Shown: positions 30,659 through 40,221 of the stretch, in pieces
Numbering within the stretch: position 1 is the stretch's first letter
Layout: each line of letters starts with the position of its first letter
Assembly: GCA_963676435.2 (NCBI GenBank)
Contig: CAXXOZ010000009.1
Span: 164,866-228,865 of the forward strand
Length of the DNA: 64,000 nucleotides
Source: CAXXOZ01 sp963676435
GTDB lineage: Bacteria; Bacillota; Clostridia; Lachnospirales; Lachnospiraceae
Direction of reading: 5' to 3'
Notes under the pieces: generated by a model
Told to the model about the DNA's origin: nothing
The model's input: the letters and a program-made list of their open reading frames with translations, nothing else
The model's database searches: none
Program-made: the position numbers and the translations under genes

Positions 30659-33049
30659 ATGAATACACCATTATCATGGATAAAAGCATATGTTCCAGAC
30701 CTTAATGTAAGTGATCAGGAATATACAGATGCAATGACATTATCTGGTACTAAAGTGGAAGGTTTTAAAGCTTTAGATGCCGAATTAAATAAAATCGTAA
30801 TAGGTAAAATTGAAAAAATAGAAAAGCACCCTGATGCAGATAAATTAACTGTTTGTAGCGTGAATATTGATACTGAAACAATTCAAATTGTAACTAATGC
30901 CAAAAACATAAAAGAGGGTGACAAAGTACCTGTTGTTCTAGATCAGGGAACAGTATCAGATGGGACTAAAATCAAAAAGGGCAAGCTAAGAGGTGTTGAA
31001 TCTTTTGGTATGTTTTGTTCAATAGAAGAGTTTGGATCAAATACAGATATGTATCCAGAAGCACCTGAAGATGGAGTGTATGTATTTAAAGAAGAAGCGC
31101 CAACAGGTGCAGATGCTATAGAGTATTTAGGGTTTAGAGATAGTGTTTTTGAATATGAAGTTACTTCTAACAGACCTGATTGTTTTAGTGTAATAGGTAT
31201 AGCAAGGGAAGCAGCAGCAACTTTTTCATTGGATTTTAAACCACCTGTAGTAAATGTAAATGAAAATAGTGAAAATGTTAATGATTATGCAAGCGTTGAA
31301 GTGATCGATAAAGACTTATGTACTAGATACTGTGGAAGGGTTGTGAAAAATGTAAAAATCGGACCTTCACCAGAATGGATGCAAAGACGTTTGGCAAAAT
31401 GTGGAATAAGACCTATTAATAATCTTGTGGACATAACAAACTATGTTATGGAAGAGTATGGTCAACCAATGCATGCATTTGATTTAAATACAATTAAAGA
31501 TAGAAAAATTATTGTTAAAAGAGCAAAAGATGGAGAAGAATTTGTGACTTTAGATGGACAGACTAGAAATCTTGATTCAGAAATTTTAATGATATGTGAT
31601 TCAGAAAAATACATAGGCATTGGTGGAATCATGGGTGGAGAAAACTCAATGATTACTGATGATGTTAAAGATGTTTTATTTGAAGCGGCATGCTTTGACG
31701 GTACTAACATTAGATTGTCAAGTAAAAGAATTGGACTTAGAACAGATTCATCTAGCAAGTTTGAAAAGGGTCTTGATTCTAATAATGCAATTGAAGCAGT
31801 TAATAGAGCTTGTCAGCTAATCGAAGAATTAGGTGCTGGAGAAGTAGTAGGTGGTACAATTGATATCAATAATAGTGAGAAAAAAGAGCTTAGAATAGCA
31901 TTTGATGATAATAGAATAAATAATATTTTAGGGACAAAAATAAGTAAAGATGAAATGATATCATATCTTGCAAGATTAGAATTAATTTACGATTCAAATA
32001 CAAATGAAATCATAGTTCCTTCATTTAGGCCTGATATTGAACATATAGCAGATGTTTCAGAAGAAGTTGCCAGACTATATGGCTATGATAAGATTCCAAC
32101 AACACTTCCGAAAGGTGAGGCTACGACTGGAAAACTTTCTTATAAATTAAGAGTTGAAGATATAGCTAAACAGGCAGCAAAAATGTGTGGTTTTAGCCAA
32201 GGTATGAGTTATTCTTTTGAAAGCCCAAAGGTGTTTGATAAATTATTGATACCTTCAGAATCAGAAATACGAAAAGCGGTTACAATAAGTAATCCTCTTG
32301 GTGAAGATTATAGTATAATGAGAACGATATCATTGAATGGAATACTGTCTTCGCTTAGTACAAACTATAACAGAAGAAATAAAGATGTAAGACTTTATGA
32401 GTTGGCAAATATATATATACCAAAGGAAATTCCAGTAAAACAACTTCCAGAAGAAAGAATACAATTTACGCTAGGTATGTATGGGGAAGGTGATTTCTTT
32501 ACAATGAAAGGAGTTGTTGAAGAATTCTTTTCGCAGGCAGGAATGGATAAAAAAGTTTCATATGACAACTCAGATATTAAACCGTTTTTACACCCAGGAA
32601 GACAAGCAGATATAAAATATAATGGAAAAATAGTTGGTTATCTAGGTGAGGTTCATCCTTTAGTATTGGAAAATTATGAAATAGGGCAAAGAGCTTATAT
32701 AGCAGTTATTGATATGCCAGAAATTTACGAACATGTTTCTTTCGAAAGAAAGTATGTGGGGGTTCCGAAATATCCTGCGATTACTAGAGATATAAGCATG
32801 GTTATGCCAAAATCAATTATGGTCAGTCAGATCGAGGATATTATAGAAAAGAAGGGTACTTCAATTCTTGAAAGTGTTTCTCTGTTTGATATATACGAAG
32901 GAGAGCAGATAAAAGAAAATTGTAAATCGGTTGCATATAAAATTGTCTTTAGGGCAAAAGATAGAACTTTAGAAGACAAAGATGTTACACCTATTATGGA
33001 CAAGATAATAAAAGCTTTAGGGGAAATGGATATTGAACTTAGAAGTTAG
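30659..33049 (+). CDS. pheT: Phenylalanyl-tRNA synthetase beta subunit
   Basis: 796 residues, full length. The order is an N-terminal tRNA-binding OB domain (IVIGKIEKIEKHPDADKLTVCSVNI), a B3/B4 editing domain (around 205-380; NNLVDITNYVMEEYGQPMHAFD), B5 (around 400-470), the catalytic-like core, and the C-terminal FDX-ACB anticodon-binding domain (around 700-796; VPKYPAITRDISMVMP). It pairs with PheS. Confidence 0.98.
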   Translation: MNTPLSWIKAYVPDLNVSDQEYTDAMTLSGTKVEGFKALDAELNKIVIGKIEKIEKHPDADKLTVCSVNIDTETIQIVTNAKNIKEGDKVPVVLDQGTVSDGTKIKKGKLRGVESFGMFCSIEEFGSNTDMYPEAPEDGVYVFKEEAPTGADAIEYLGFRDSVFEYEVTSNRPDCFSVIGIAREAAATFSLDFKPPVVNVNENSENVNDYASVEVIDKDLCTRYCGRVVKNVKIGPSPEWMQRRLAKCGIRPINNLVDITNYVMEEYGQPMHAFDLNTIKDRKIIVKRAKDGEEFVTLDGQTRNLDSEILMICDSEKYIGIGGIMGGENSMITDDVKDVLFEAACFDGTNIRLSSKRIGLRTDSSSKFEKGLDSNNAIEAVNRACQLIEELGAGEVVGGTIDINNSEKKELRIAFDDNRINNILGTKISKDEMISYLARLELIYDSNTNEIIVPSFRPDIEHIADVSEEVARLYGYDKIPTTLPKGEATTGKLSYKLRVEDIAKQAAKMCGFSQGMSYSFESPKVFDKLLIPSESEIRKAVTISNPLGEDYSIMRTISLNGILSSLSTNYNRRNKDVRLYELANIYIPKEIPVKQLPEERIQFTLGMYGEGDFFTMKGVVEEFFSQAGMDKKVSYDNSDIKPFLHPGRQADIKYNGKIVGYLGEVHPLVLENYEIGQRAYIAVIDMPEIYEHVSFERKYVGVPKYPAITRDISMVMPKSIMVSQIEDIIEKKGTSILESVSLFDIYEGEQIKENCKSVAYKIVFRAKDRTLEDKDVTPIMDKIIKALGEMDIELRS

Positions 33050-33056
33050 AATAAAA

Positions 33057-33088
33057 AAATTCCGGAATTTAATTTCCGGAATTTTTTA
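33057..33088. terminator. Bidirectional terminator between pheT and the GGDEF/EAL gene
   Basis: AAATTCCGGAA / TTCCGGAATTT stem with A and T runs on opposite sides; it overlaps the stop of the minus-strand gene. Confidence 0.85.
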
Positions 33089-35002
33089 TTTAAAGTTATT
33101 ATTTTTTATAAACTCGATAAAATCTGTTTTGGATAAGGGGATACAAAAGAAGTACCCTTGTATTAGATTACAACCCATTTTTTCTAGCATTTCTAACTGC
33201 TCTGTATTTTCTACACCTTCTGCAATGATATTAAATTCAAGCTGGCTAAGCATTGTTATAGTGTTTTTTATTATTTTTTCGCTTCTTGGATTTTCCTGAG
33301 CATCCCAAATTATCGATTTGTCAATTTTAATTGTATCAAAAGGAAGTTTTGTTAGGTAGCTTAATGTAGAGTAACCACTTCCGTAATCGTCTAAGTATAA
33401 TAAAAAACCATGCTTATTCATTTGCCTTAAAAAAGTATCGAAATGTCCCATTGAATCAGTTTTATAGGTTTCTGTTACTTCAAATCTTATCATATTTTTA
33501 CTTACGTTATGACGACTCATAATTTCTTCAAGAGAATCTATAAAACCTTTTTGTAAAGATTGAATAACAGAAAGGTTTATTGAAATTGTTTCTAAACCAT
33601 ATTGTTGTGGATTGAACTTATCGAGAAATTCACAAACCCTTTCGATTATCATTTTACCCAAATTGTTTATTGTACCATTTGCTTCTGCTACACTAATAAA
33701 CTCATCAGGAGAAATATATCCAAGTTCGTCATCGTATAATCTTGCTAAGGCTTCAGCACTAACAAAACGTTTTTCTTTTATGGAAAAAATTGGTTGGAAA
33801 TAAAGTTCAAAAGAGTTATTTTTAAAACCTCTGACAATAGCAAGTTCTATTTGCTTTAATCTATGCATTTTATTTTTCATGGTTTCATCACAATAAAAAA
33901 CCTGACCCTTTTCAGAGCTTTTTGCCTCATGAAGAGTAAAGTCAATTAAAAGAGCAGCTTCGTCAAGGGTTGTCGCTAATCGTGGGCAATTTACAATAGT
34001 TGTAGTTGCTGAAAGAGTAGTTACAATATCATTTACTCCCCAGACTTCATTGAAGCGCTGGGTGATTTTTTCAATGATTTTTTCTGAGTTTTCACTGCCA
34101 GAAATTATTATTGAAAAAGAGTCAGCATAAAAGCGAAAAGCCTTATATTTTGGTACAAGTGTATTCATAAATAAAGCAACTTCTTTTAAAAGAAGAGTAC
34201 CATTATCTATTCCAAATGATTGATTAATAAGTTTGAAATTATCTAATGCAACAGTAACTATATATATATCTTGTTTTTTCTTAAGTTGTTCTTTCAGTGT
34301 TATTTCAAAAGCTTTTCTATTAAAGCAACCTGTATTCTCGTCATTTAGTAATATAGGGTTCTGAATAGAAAAGAAGAGAATCATAAGACCTATTGAAGAG
34401 GTTATACCTGTGAACAAATAGTCACCTAAAATAGTTAAGTGTAAAACTATTAATAAAATAGAACCTAATGTAAATGCTGAAATAGCAAAATAAGTGTTTA
34501 GTTTCATATTTCTGATAAAAATAATAGTATATAAAAAACAGGCTAGGAGGTAAAAAATACTTGTTAAATGTGAAATTATAATACCTCCTCCTTCGATAAT
34601 GCCAAATTCGTTAATTTTGTATAGGAAACCAGAATAATAGTTAATTAATAAAACTATTAGATATATATAATAAACCGATTGTATGATTAGGATTTTCTTT
34701 ATTGTGATTTTATAGCGACCTGAAACTTCAACTAGATATATTAAAAACAAACTCGCTAAAAAGCCTCTCAAGAAAAAAATAAGAGTAGTAGAAATTTTGA
34801 TTATTAATGCGGGTGCAAATTGTGAATGAGAAAAAGAAACTGAGCTTAAAATTGTAAAGAAACTTACAAAAGTAGCAGCTATTAGTATAAGTCCGAAAAG
34901 TTTGTTTTGCATACTTGGTATATTTTGTCTACTAAAAAAATAAATCAACAAAATCACCATCAGCAAAAAAGCAACTAATTCTATATCTATGTCCCACGGC
35001 AT
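33086..35002 (-). CDS. Multi-pass membrane GGDEF-EAL protein, probable c-di-GMP phosphodiesterase
   Basis: About 638 residues. Residues 1-215 contain about seven membrane helices forming an integral sensor. In the GGDEF domain the active loop reads FYADSF, so it is degenerate. The EAL domain (from about 390) has SAEALARL, NLSVIQS, EVTETYK, DDYGSGYSTLSYL, KIDKSII and EGVEN, all consistent with hydrolysis. Start ATG 35002 is preferred, with GGGAGG eight bases before it; in-frame ATGs at 35008 and 35032 are poorer. It is divergent from the P-type ATPase. Confidence 0.9.
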   Translation of the reverse strand: MPWDIDIELVAFLLMVILLIYFFSRQNIPSMQNKLFGLILIAATFVSFFTILSSVSFSHSQFAPALIIKISTTLIFFLRGFLASLFLIYLVEVSGRYKITIKKILIIQSVYYIYLIVLLINYYSGFLYKINEFGIIEGGGIIISHLTSIFYLLACFLYTIIFIRNMKLNTYFAISAFTLGSILLIVLHLTILGDYLFTGITSSIGLMILFFSIQNPILLNDENTGCFNRKAFEITLKEQLKKKQDIYIVTVALDNFKLINQSFGIDNGTLLLKEVALFMNTLVPKYKAFRFYADSFSIIISGSENSEKIIEKITQRFNEVWGVNDIVTTLSATTTIVNCPRLATTLDEAALLIDFTLHEAKSSEKGQVFYCDETMKNKMHRLKQIELAIVRGFKNNSFELYFQPIFSIKEKRFVSAEALARLYDDELGYISPDEFISVAEANGTINNLGKMIIERVCEFLDKFNPQQYGLETISINLSVIQSLQKGFIDSLEEIMSRHNVSKNMIRFEVTETYKTDSMGHFDTFLRQMNKHGFLLYLDDYGSGYSTLSYLTKLPFDTIKIDKSIIWDAQENPRSEKIIKNTITMLSQLEFNIIAEGVENTEQLEMLEKMGCNLIQGYFFCIPLSKTDFIEFIKNNNFK

Positions 35003-35152
35003 TTTCATAACCTCCCGTATGATATGAAGCAAGTAGTTATGTAAATGATAACTTATTTTATAGAATTATGCAATATGATATTGGTAATAGTGATTGCAAA
35101 CTTTTGAAAATTCTGATATTTTATATATAAATATTATAAAGGGGCATAATTA

Positions 35153-37498
35153 GTGGAAAATTCAAAAAAATTAAGTTTCGGTCTTTCTGAAATAGAAGTA
35201 CAGGAACGAATTGATGCAGGTTTGATTAATGGTGAAGTAGACGTTAAGACAAAGTCCGTAAAAAGAATTTTAATTGATAATGTATTTACTTTATTTAATT
35301 TAATAAACACAGTATTAGTGGTAAGTGTTTTTTTGGTAGGATCATATAAAAATATGTTATTTTACCTTATAGTAGTGTTTAACACTCTTATAGGGATTAT
35401 TCAAGAATTAAGAGCAAAACGTGTAATAGATAAACTATCAATACTTTCAGCACCTAAAACTAAGGTTTTAAGACAGGGTGAGATAAAAAGTGTGGAACTT
35501 GAAAATATTGTCATGGATGAGTTGATGATATTAAAAAGTGGTAATCAAGTTTGTGCAGATTCAATAATTGTTGAAGGGGAGTGTGAAGTAGACGAAAGCC
35601 TTTTATCTGGTGAGAGCAATCCTATATTCAAAAAAACTGGAGATGAGATTCTTTCAGGTAGTTTTGTGGTATCAGGAAGTATAAAGGCTGTCGTAAAGCA
35701 CTTAGGGCATGATAATTATGTTAACAAAATTACTGCTGGTGCTAAGTATCTAAAAAAACCAAATTCTGAAATTTTAAAGTCTACAAAATTCATAATAAAA
35801 GTAAATACAATATGTATTATCCCTATTTCGATGATTCTTTTTATGAAACAGTTGTTTTTTGTGGGACAGGGATTAGACAGAGCAGTGGTTAGTACTGTTG
35901 CTGCTATTTCAAGTATGATTCCAGGAGGATTGATGCTATTAACTAGTGTTGCTTTAGCGGTAAGTGTTATTAAACTTTCTCTAAATAAAACATTAGCTCA
36001 AGATCTTTATTGTACTGAGGCTTTAGCCAGAGTAGATGTTCTTTGTTTGGATAAAACAGGAACAATCACAGATGGAACTATGGAAATTGAAACAATTCAT
36101 ACTTTAAACGGTTATGATATAGAATATGTAAATAAAGCAATTGGAATGTATGCTGATGCTTTAGATGATGAAAATCCTACTTTTATATCAATAAAAGAAA
36201 AATATAAAAAAGGAATTTATCCAAATGCAGATATAACTATACCTTTTTCATCTCATAATAAGTGGAGTTTAGCGTTTTATAAAAATGAGGGCTCGTTTAT
36301 ATTAGGAGCTTCAGAATTTATATTAAAAGAGAAGGTAGAAGAATACAGAGAAGTTATTGAGGGTTATGCAAAGGCTGGTCATAGGGTATTAATGTTTGCA
36401 AAGTCCGAAAATCAACCTGAGGGAAGGGGTTTACCAAAAGAAATTAAACCAATTGCATTTATACTAATAAATGAAAAAATAAGAGAAACAGCATATGAAA
36501 CACTTGAGTATTTTTATAAACAAGGAGTAGAGGTGAAAATAATATCAGGTGATAATTCAATATCAGTTTCCAATATAGCCAAGCGTTCAGGAGTGATAGG
36601 TTCAGAAAAATATATAGACATGTCAAGTGCTGATATGAATGATATAGATGAAATAGCAGAAAGCAACCTTATATTTGGTCGAGTTACTCCATATCAAAAG
36701 TTAGAATTGATAAAAGCTATGAAAAGAAATGGGCATACTGTTGCTATGACTGGAGACGGAGTGAATGATGTATTGGCTTTAAAAGAATCTGATTGTAGTA
36801 TTGCAATGCAATCAGGTAGCGATGCAGCTAGAAACACATCTCAACTTGTGTTAATGGATTCTAATTTTTCTTCAATGCCAAAAATAGTTGAAGAGGGAAG
36901 AAGAACCATTAATAACCTTCAAAGATCGGCAGCCCTATACTTAGTAAAGACAGTTTATGCTTCTTTGATGGCATTAATATTTGTTTTTGTTGCATTCAGG
37001 TATCCATTTGTGCCTATACAGGTTACTTTGATTGGGGCTTTTTCAATAGGAATGCCTTCATTTCTATTGGCATTTGAACCAAATAAAGAGAGGATAAAAG
37101 AACATTTTTTAAGAAATGTATTTAGAATGTCGATTCCAGGAGGATTACTAATAGTTACAAATATTTTAATAGTTGTTATTGTTGCTGATTTACTTAGCGC
37201 TTCAAATATTTGGATTTCAACCATAGCAGTTTATTCAACTGAAATTGCATCTTTGATTGTCTTGTTTACCATATGCAGTCCCATGAATTGGATTAAGGGT
37301 GTTTTTGCAGCAATAATAAGTGGGGGATATCTGTTTACTGCTATTGTATTTAACAGCTTTTTTGATATTGCAAGACCAAATCCAACCATGGTAGCATTGT
37401 TGGTAGTTTTAGGATTTTTAAGCTTTTTAATATATTATCTATATAGAAAAGCTACAATAAAACTAATGGATAAAATATATGATAAGACTAAACATTAA
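35153..37498 (+). CDS. P-type cation-transporting ATPase
   Basis: 781 residues. The actuator loop is LLSGES (about 150-155), the phosphorylated Asp300 is in DKTGTITDGT, and the nucleotide-binding domain and hinge are MTGDGVNDVLALKESDCSIAM. There are about ten membrane helices. The M4 motif reads SMIPGGLMLLTS rather than the PEGL of Ca2+ pumps, and there is no N-terminal metal-binding domain, so it resembles the CtpE-like group; the ion cannot be assigned. It starts with GTG, after AAAGGGG. Its 3' end overlaps the convergent ychF gene by 11 bp. Confidence 0.88.
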   Translation: MENSKKLSFGLSEIEVQERIDAGLINGEVDVKTKSVKRILIDNVFTLFNLINTVLVVSVFLVGSYKNMLFYLIVVFNTLIGIIQELRAKRVIDKLSILSAPKTKVLRQGEIKSVELENIVMDELMILKSGNQVCADSIIVEGECEVDESLLSGESNPIFKKTGDEILSGSFVVSGSIKAVVKHLGHDNYVNKITAGAKYLKKPNSEILKSTKFIIKVNTICIIPISMILFMKQLFFVGQGLDRAVVSTVAAISSMIPGGLMLLTSVALAVSVIKLSLNKTLAQDLYCTEALARVDVLCLDKTGTITDGTMEIETIHTLNGYDIEYVNKAIGMYADALDDENPTFISIKEKYKKGIYPNADITIPFSSHNKWSLAFYKNEGSFILGASEFILKEKVEEYREVIEGYAKAGHRVLMFAKSENQPEGRGLPKEIKPIAFILINEKIRETAYETLEYFYKQGVEVKIISGDNSISVSNIAKRSGVIGSEKYIDMSSADMNDIDEIAESNLIFGRVTPYQKLELIKAMKRNGHTVAMTGDGVNDVLALKESDCSIAMQSGSDAARNTSQLVLMDSNFSSMPKIVEEGRRTINNLQRSAALYLVKTVYASLMALIFVFVAFRYPFVPIQVTLIGAFSIGMPSFLLAFEPNKERIKEHFLRNVFRMSIPGGLLIVTNILIVVIVADLLSASNIWISTIAVYSTEIASLIVLFTICSPMNWIKGVFAAIISGGYLFTAIVFNSFFDIARPNPTMVALLVVLGFLSFLIYYLYRKATIKLMDKIYDKTKH

Positions 37499-38585
37499 AT
37501 CTGAATAGTATTACATCTCCATCTTTAACTACATAATCTTTACCTTCAAGGGCCACTAGGCCTTTTTCTTTTGCGGCATTATATGAACCGCAGGCAACTA
37601 AATTATCAAAGTTTACTACTTCGGCTCTAATGAATCCGCGTTCAAAATCTGTATGGATTTTTCCGGCAGCTCCAGGAGCCTTTGTTCCATCGGTTATGGT
37701 CCATGCTCTGGTTTCTTGTGGACCGGCAGTTAAATAACTAATAAGACCCAATATCTTATAGCTTGCTCTTATTAATTTATCTAAACCTGATTCGGAAAGA
37801 CCCAGATCTTCCAGAAACATTATTTTTTCATCGTCATCAAGCTCTGCAAGTTCCTGTTCTATTTCTGCACATATAACAAAAACTTCGCTGGAATTAGTAG
37901 CAGCATATTCTCTTACAGAAGCAACATATTTGTTATCGACGCCGTCATTTGCCAAGTCACTTTCAGATACATTTGAAGCAAATATTACTGGTTTATATGT
38001 TAGAAGATTTAAAGAAGAGAGGAGTGTTTCATCATCGTCATTTTCGATGGGATAACTTTTTGCAAGGTTGCCGTCTTCTAAATGTGCTTTTATTTTTTGA
38101 AGCAGATCAACTTCTTTTGCCAAGGTTTTATCATTTTTCGCGCCTTTTGATGATTTGGCAATTCTTCTTTCCACAACTTCTACGTCAGAAAAGATAAGCT
38201 CGAAATTTATTGTTTCAATATCTCGTAAAGGATTGACATCACCATCGACATGTACGATATTTGTATTTTCAAAACATCTTACAACATGTACGATAGCATC
38301 GACCTCTCTAATGTTTGATAAAAACTGATTACCAAGACCTTCTCCTTTTGAAGCGCCCTTTACCAGACCAGCTATATCAACAAATTCGATTGCAGCTGGT
38401 ATTATTTTTTGTGAATTGTATAATTTTGCTAAAGTATTTAACCTCTCATCGGGAACAGTTACAACACCTATATTGGGATTGATTGTGCAAAAAGGGTAGT
38501 TTGCAGATTCTGCTCCAGCTTTTGTTAAAGAATTAAATAAAGTACTTTTTCCTACATTTGGTAATCCTACGATTCCTAATTTCAT
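37488..38585 (-). CDS. ychF: YchF/OLA1-family ribosome-binding ATPase
   Basis: About 365 residues. Obg-related P-loop protein: G1 is GLPNVGKSTLFNSLT, G3 is DIAGLVKGASKGEGLGN, and the G4 position has NVSE in place of NKxD, the change that gives YchF ATP preference. The C-terminal TGS domain ends in RAEVVNFDNLVACGSYNAAKEKG. The start is ATG 38585 with GAGGAA before it, giving the family-typical N-terminus MKLGIVGLPNVGKST. Confidence 0.97.
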   Translation of the reverse strand: MKLGIVGLPNVGKSTLFNSLTKAGAESANYPFCTINPNIGVVTVPDERLNTLAKLYNSQKIIPAAIEFVDIAGLVKGASKGEGLGNQFLSNIREVDAIVHVVRCFENTNIVHVDGDVNPLRDIETINFELIFSDVEVVERRIAKSSKGAKNDKTLAKEVDLLQKIKAHLEDGNLAKSYPIENDDDETLLSSLNLLTYKPVIFASNVSESDLANDGVDNKYVASVREYAATNSSEVFVICAEIEQELAELDDDEKIMFLEDLGLSESGLDKLIRASYKILGLISYLTAGPQETRAWTITDGTKAPGAAGKIHTDFERGFIRAEVVNFDNLVACGSYNAAKEKGLVALEGKDYVVKDGDVILFRFNV

Positions 38586-38715
38586 TTTTTGATTCCTCAT
38601 TTCCATTCTAATGTAAAGAATAGTTTAGCATAATGAAGAAAAATATGAAAGATTTATTTGATTTTTATAGAATCAAAGTGTAGAATAACACTAGATATTT
38701 AAAGAGGTGAAAGAA

Positions 38716-39591
38716 ATGTTAAATGAAGTAAGCATAAATTTTGTTAATCTAGGGATAAAATTTAGTGATTTAAAAAGCTCAGTAACAATATTCGGCTTTG
38801 AAATTGCTTTTTACGGAATCATAATTGCGCTGGGAATGATTATAGGTATTGCCCTTGCTCTTGAGGAAGCAAAAAGAACCCATCAAAATCCAGGACTATA
38901 TGTTGATTTTGCATTATATGTAATAATTACTTCTATAATAGGAGCAAGGCTATTTTATGTTATTATGGAGTGGGATAATTATAAAGGTGATTTTCTTAAG
39001 ATTATAAATATTAGAAATGGTGGGTTGGCAATTTATGGTGGTATAATAGCAGCGGTTATTACACTTATAATTTTCACCAAACTTAAAAAAGTTTCATTTT
39101 GGAAAATGGCAGATACGGCAGCTATAGGTTTAGTTGCAGGTCAGATAATCGGAAGATGGGGCAATTTTTTTAATAGAGAAGCATTTGGAGACTATACTGA
39201 CGGACTTTTTGCAATGCAAATCAAGTTGGATGAAGTTGGAGGGGTTGTTACAGATAAAATAATGAACAATCTTGTCGTCGTAGATGGTATTTCTTATATT
39301 CAGGTACATCCAACATTTTTATATGAATCCTTGTGGAATTTAGGGGTTTTAATATTACTTTTAATATTTAGGAAAAAGAAGACTTTTGAAGGAGAAATAT
39401 TCCTATGGTATATTTGGGGATATGCTTTAGGCAGGATATGGATAGAAGGATTGAGAACGGACCAGTTAATAATAAACTTTTTAAACATACCAGTATCGCA
39501 GCTTATTTCAGGATTAGTAATAGTTTTAGCATTTGCTTATTGGTTATATAGAAGACTCAAAAATAGAAAAATCAAATCAGAAATAAAGTAA
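38716..39591 (+). CDS. lgt: Prolipoprotein diacylglyceryl transferase
   Basis: About 291 residues with seven membrane helices. It attaches diacylglycerol from phosphatidylglycerol to the lipobox Cys of prelipoproteins. Signatures are YGIIIALGMIIGIAL, RNGGLAIYGGIIAA and GQIIGRWGNFFNREAFG, and the essential Arg region near the end is GYALGRIWIEGLRTDQL. The start is ATG 38716; GTG 38707 is part of the AGAGGTGA ribosome site. Confidence 0.95.
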   Translation: MLNEVSINFVNLGIKFSDLKSSVTIFGFEIAFYGIIIALGMIIGIALALEEAKRTHQNPGLYVDFALYVIITSIIGARLFYVIMEWDNYKGDFLKIINIRNGGLAIYGGIIAAVITLIIFTKLKKVSFWKMADTAAIGLVAGQIIGRWGNFFNREAFGDYTDGLFAMQIKLDEVGGVVTDKIMNNLVVVDGISYIQVHPTFLYESLWNLGVLILLLIFRKKKTFEGEIFLWYIWGYALGRIWIEGLRTDQLIINFLNIPVSQLISGLVIVLAFAYWLYRRLKNRKIKSEIK

Positions 39592-39626
39592 AATATTAAA
39601 TAAAACTATATATAGTGTTCTAATGG

Positions 39627-39674
39627 AACAAACCACAATATGTGCTACTCGCACAAAAATGGTTTGTTTTTTTT
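39627..39674 (+). terminator. Terminator between lgt and the dcw cluster
   Basis: AACAAACCA / TGGTTTGTT stem with an inner TGTGC-n-GCACA hairpin and a following T-run. Confidence 0.75.
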
Positions 39675-39695
39675 ATGCAATTTTATAAAAAATGC

Positions 39696-39724
39696 TTGTA
39701 AAACTAGTACTTTTGGTTTAAAAT
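39696..39724 (+). promoter_or_regulatory. Promoter of the dcw cluster (mraZ)
   Basis: TTGTAA, 17 bp, TAAAAT, immediately upstream of the MraZ repeats. Confidence 0.6.
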
Positions 39725-39732
39725 TACCTTAT

Positions 39733-39770
39733 AAGTGGTACAAAGTGGATATAAGTGGTGAGAAGTGGTG
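39733..39770 (+). promoter_or_regulatory. MraZ operator: four AAGTGG repeats at 10-bp spacing
   Basis: AAGTGG begins at 39733, 39743, 39753 and 39763, one helical turn apart. This matches the known direct-repeat operator of MraZ. Repeats start at about the transcription start, so bound MraZ should block the promoter of its own operon. Confidence 0.88.
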
Positions 39771-39786
39771 GATTAAAGGTGATTTT

Positions 39787-40221
39787 ATGAGTTTGAACGG
39801 GACATACAACCACACAATTGATGTGAAGGGAAGATTAATAGTACCTTCAAAATTCAGAGAAGAACTGGGTGAGAATTTTGTAATAACAAAAGGATTAGAC
39901 GGTTGTTTGTTTGTGTTTCCTATGGATGAATGGAAAGAATTTGAAGAAAAACTTAGAAACCTACCAGTTGCCAATAAAGATGCTAGAAAATTTGCGAGAT
40001 TTTTTCTAGCTGGAGCCAGTCAAATGGAGATAGATAAGCAAGGAAGAATATTGGTTCCGCCAAATTTAAGAGAATTTGCCGCTTTGGAAAAAGATATTTC
40101 ATTTGTAGGAGTTTCCAGTAGAGCTGAAATTTGGGATAAATCCAGATGGGAAGACAACAGTGAGTTCAATGATATGGATGAAATAGCTGAGCACATGGGA
40201 GAATGGGGATTCGGAATATAA
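39787..40221 (+). CDS. mraZ: MraZ transcriptional regulator
   Basis: About 144 residues, the usual length. It has two SpoVT/AbrB-like MraZ halves, each with the DxKGR-type motif: HTIDVKGRLIVPSKFREELG and MEIDKQGRILVPPNLREFA. It regulates the dcw cluster by binding the AAGTGG repeats just upstream. The start is ATG 39787 with AAAGGTG before it; the frame open from 39640 runs through promoter and operator and is not coding. Its TAA overlaps the rsmH ATG by one base (TAATG). Confidence 0.96.
   Translation: MSLNGTYNHTIDVKGRLIVPSKFREELGENFVITKGLDGCLFVFPMDEWKEFEEKLRNLPVANKDARKFARFFLAGASQMEIDKQGRILVPPNLREFAALEKDISFVGVSSRAEIWDKSRWEDNSEFNDMDEIAEHMGEWGFGI

Noticed and set aside
33033..33299. 88-codon plus-strand frame after pheT.
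   Set aside because: It is antisense to the EAL domain of a clear minus-strand gene.
39640..39786. N-terminal extension of mraZ in the same frame.
   Set aside because: It covers the terminator of lgt, the promoter and the MraZ operator; the family start is at 39787.
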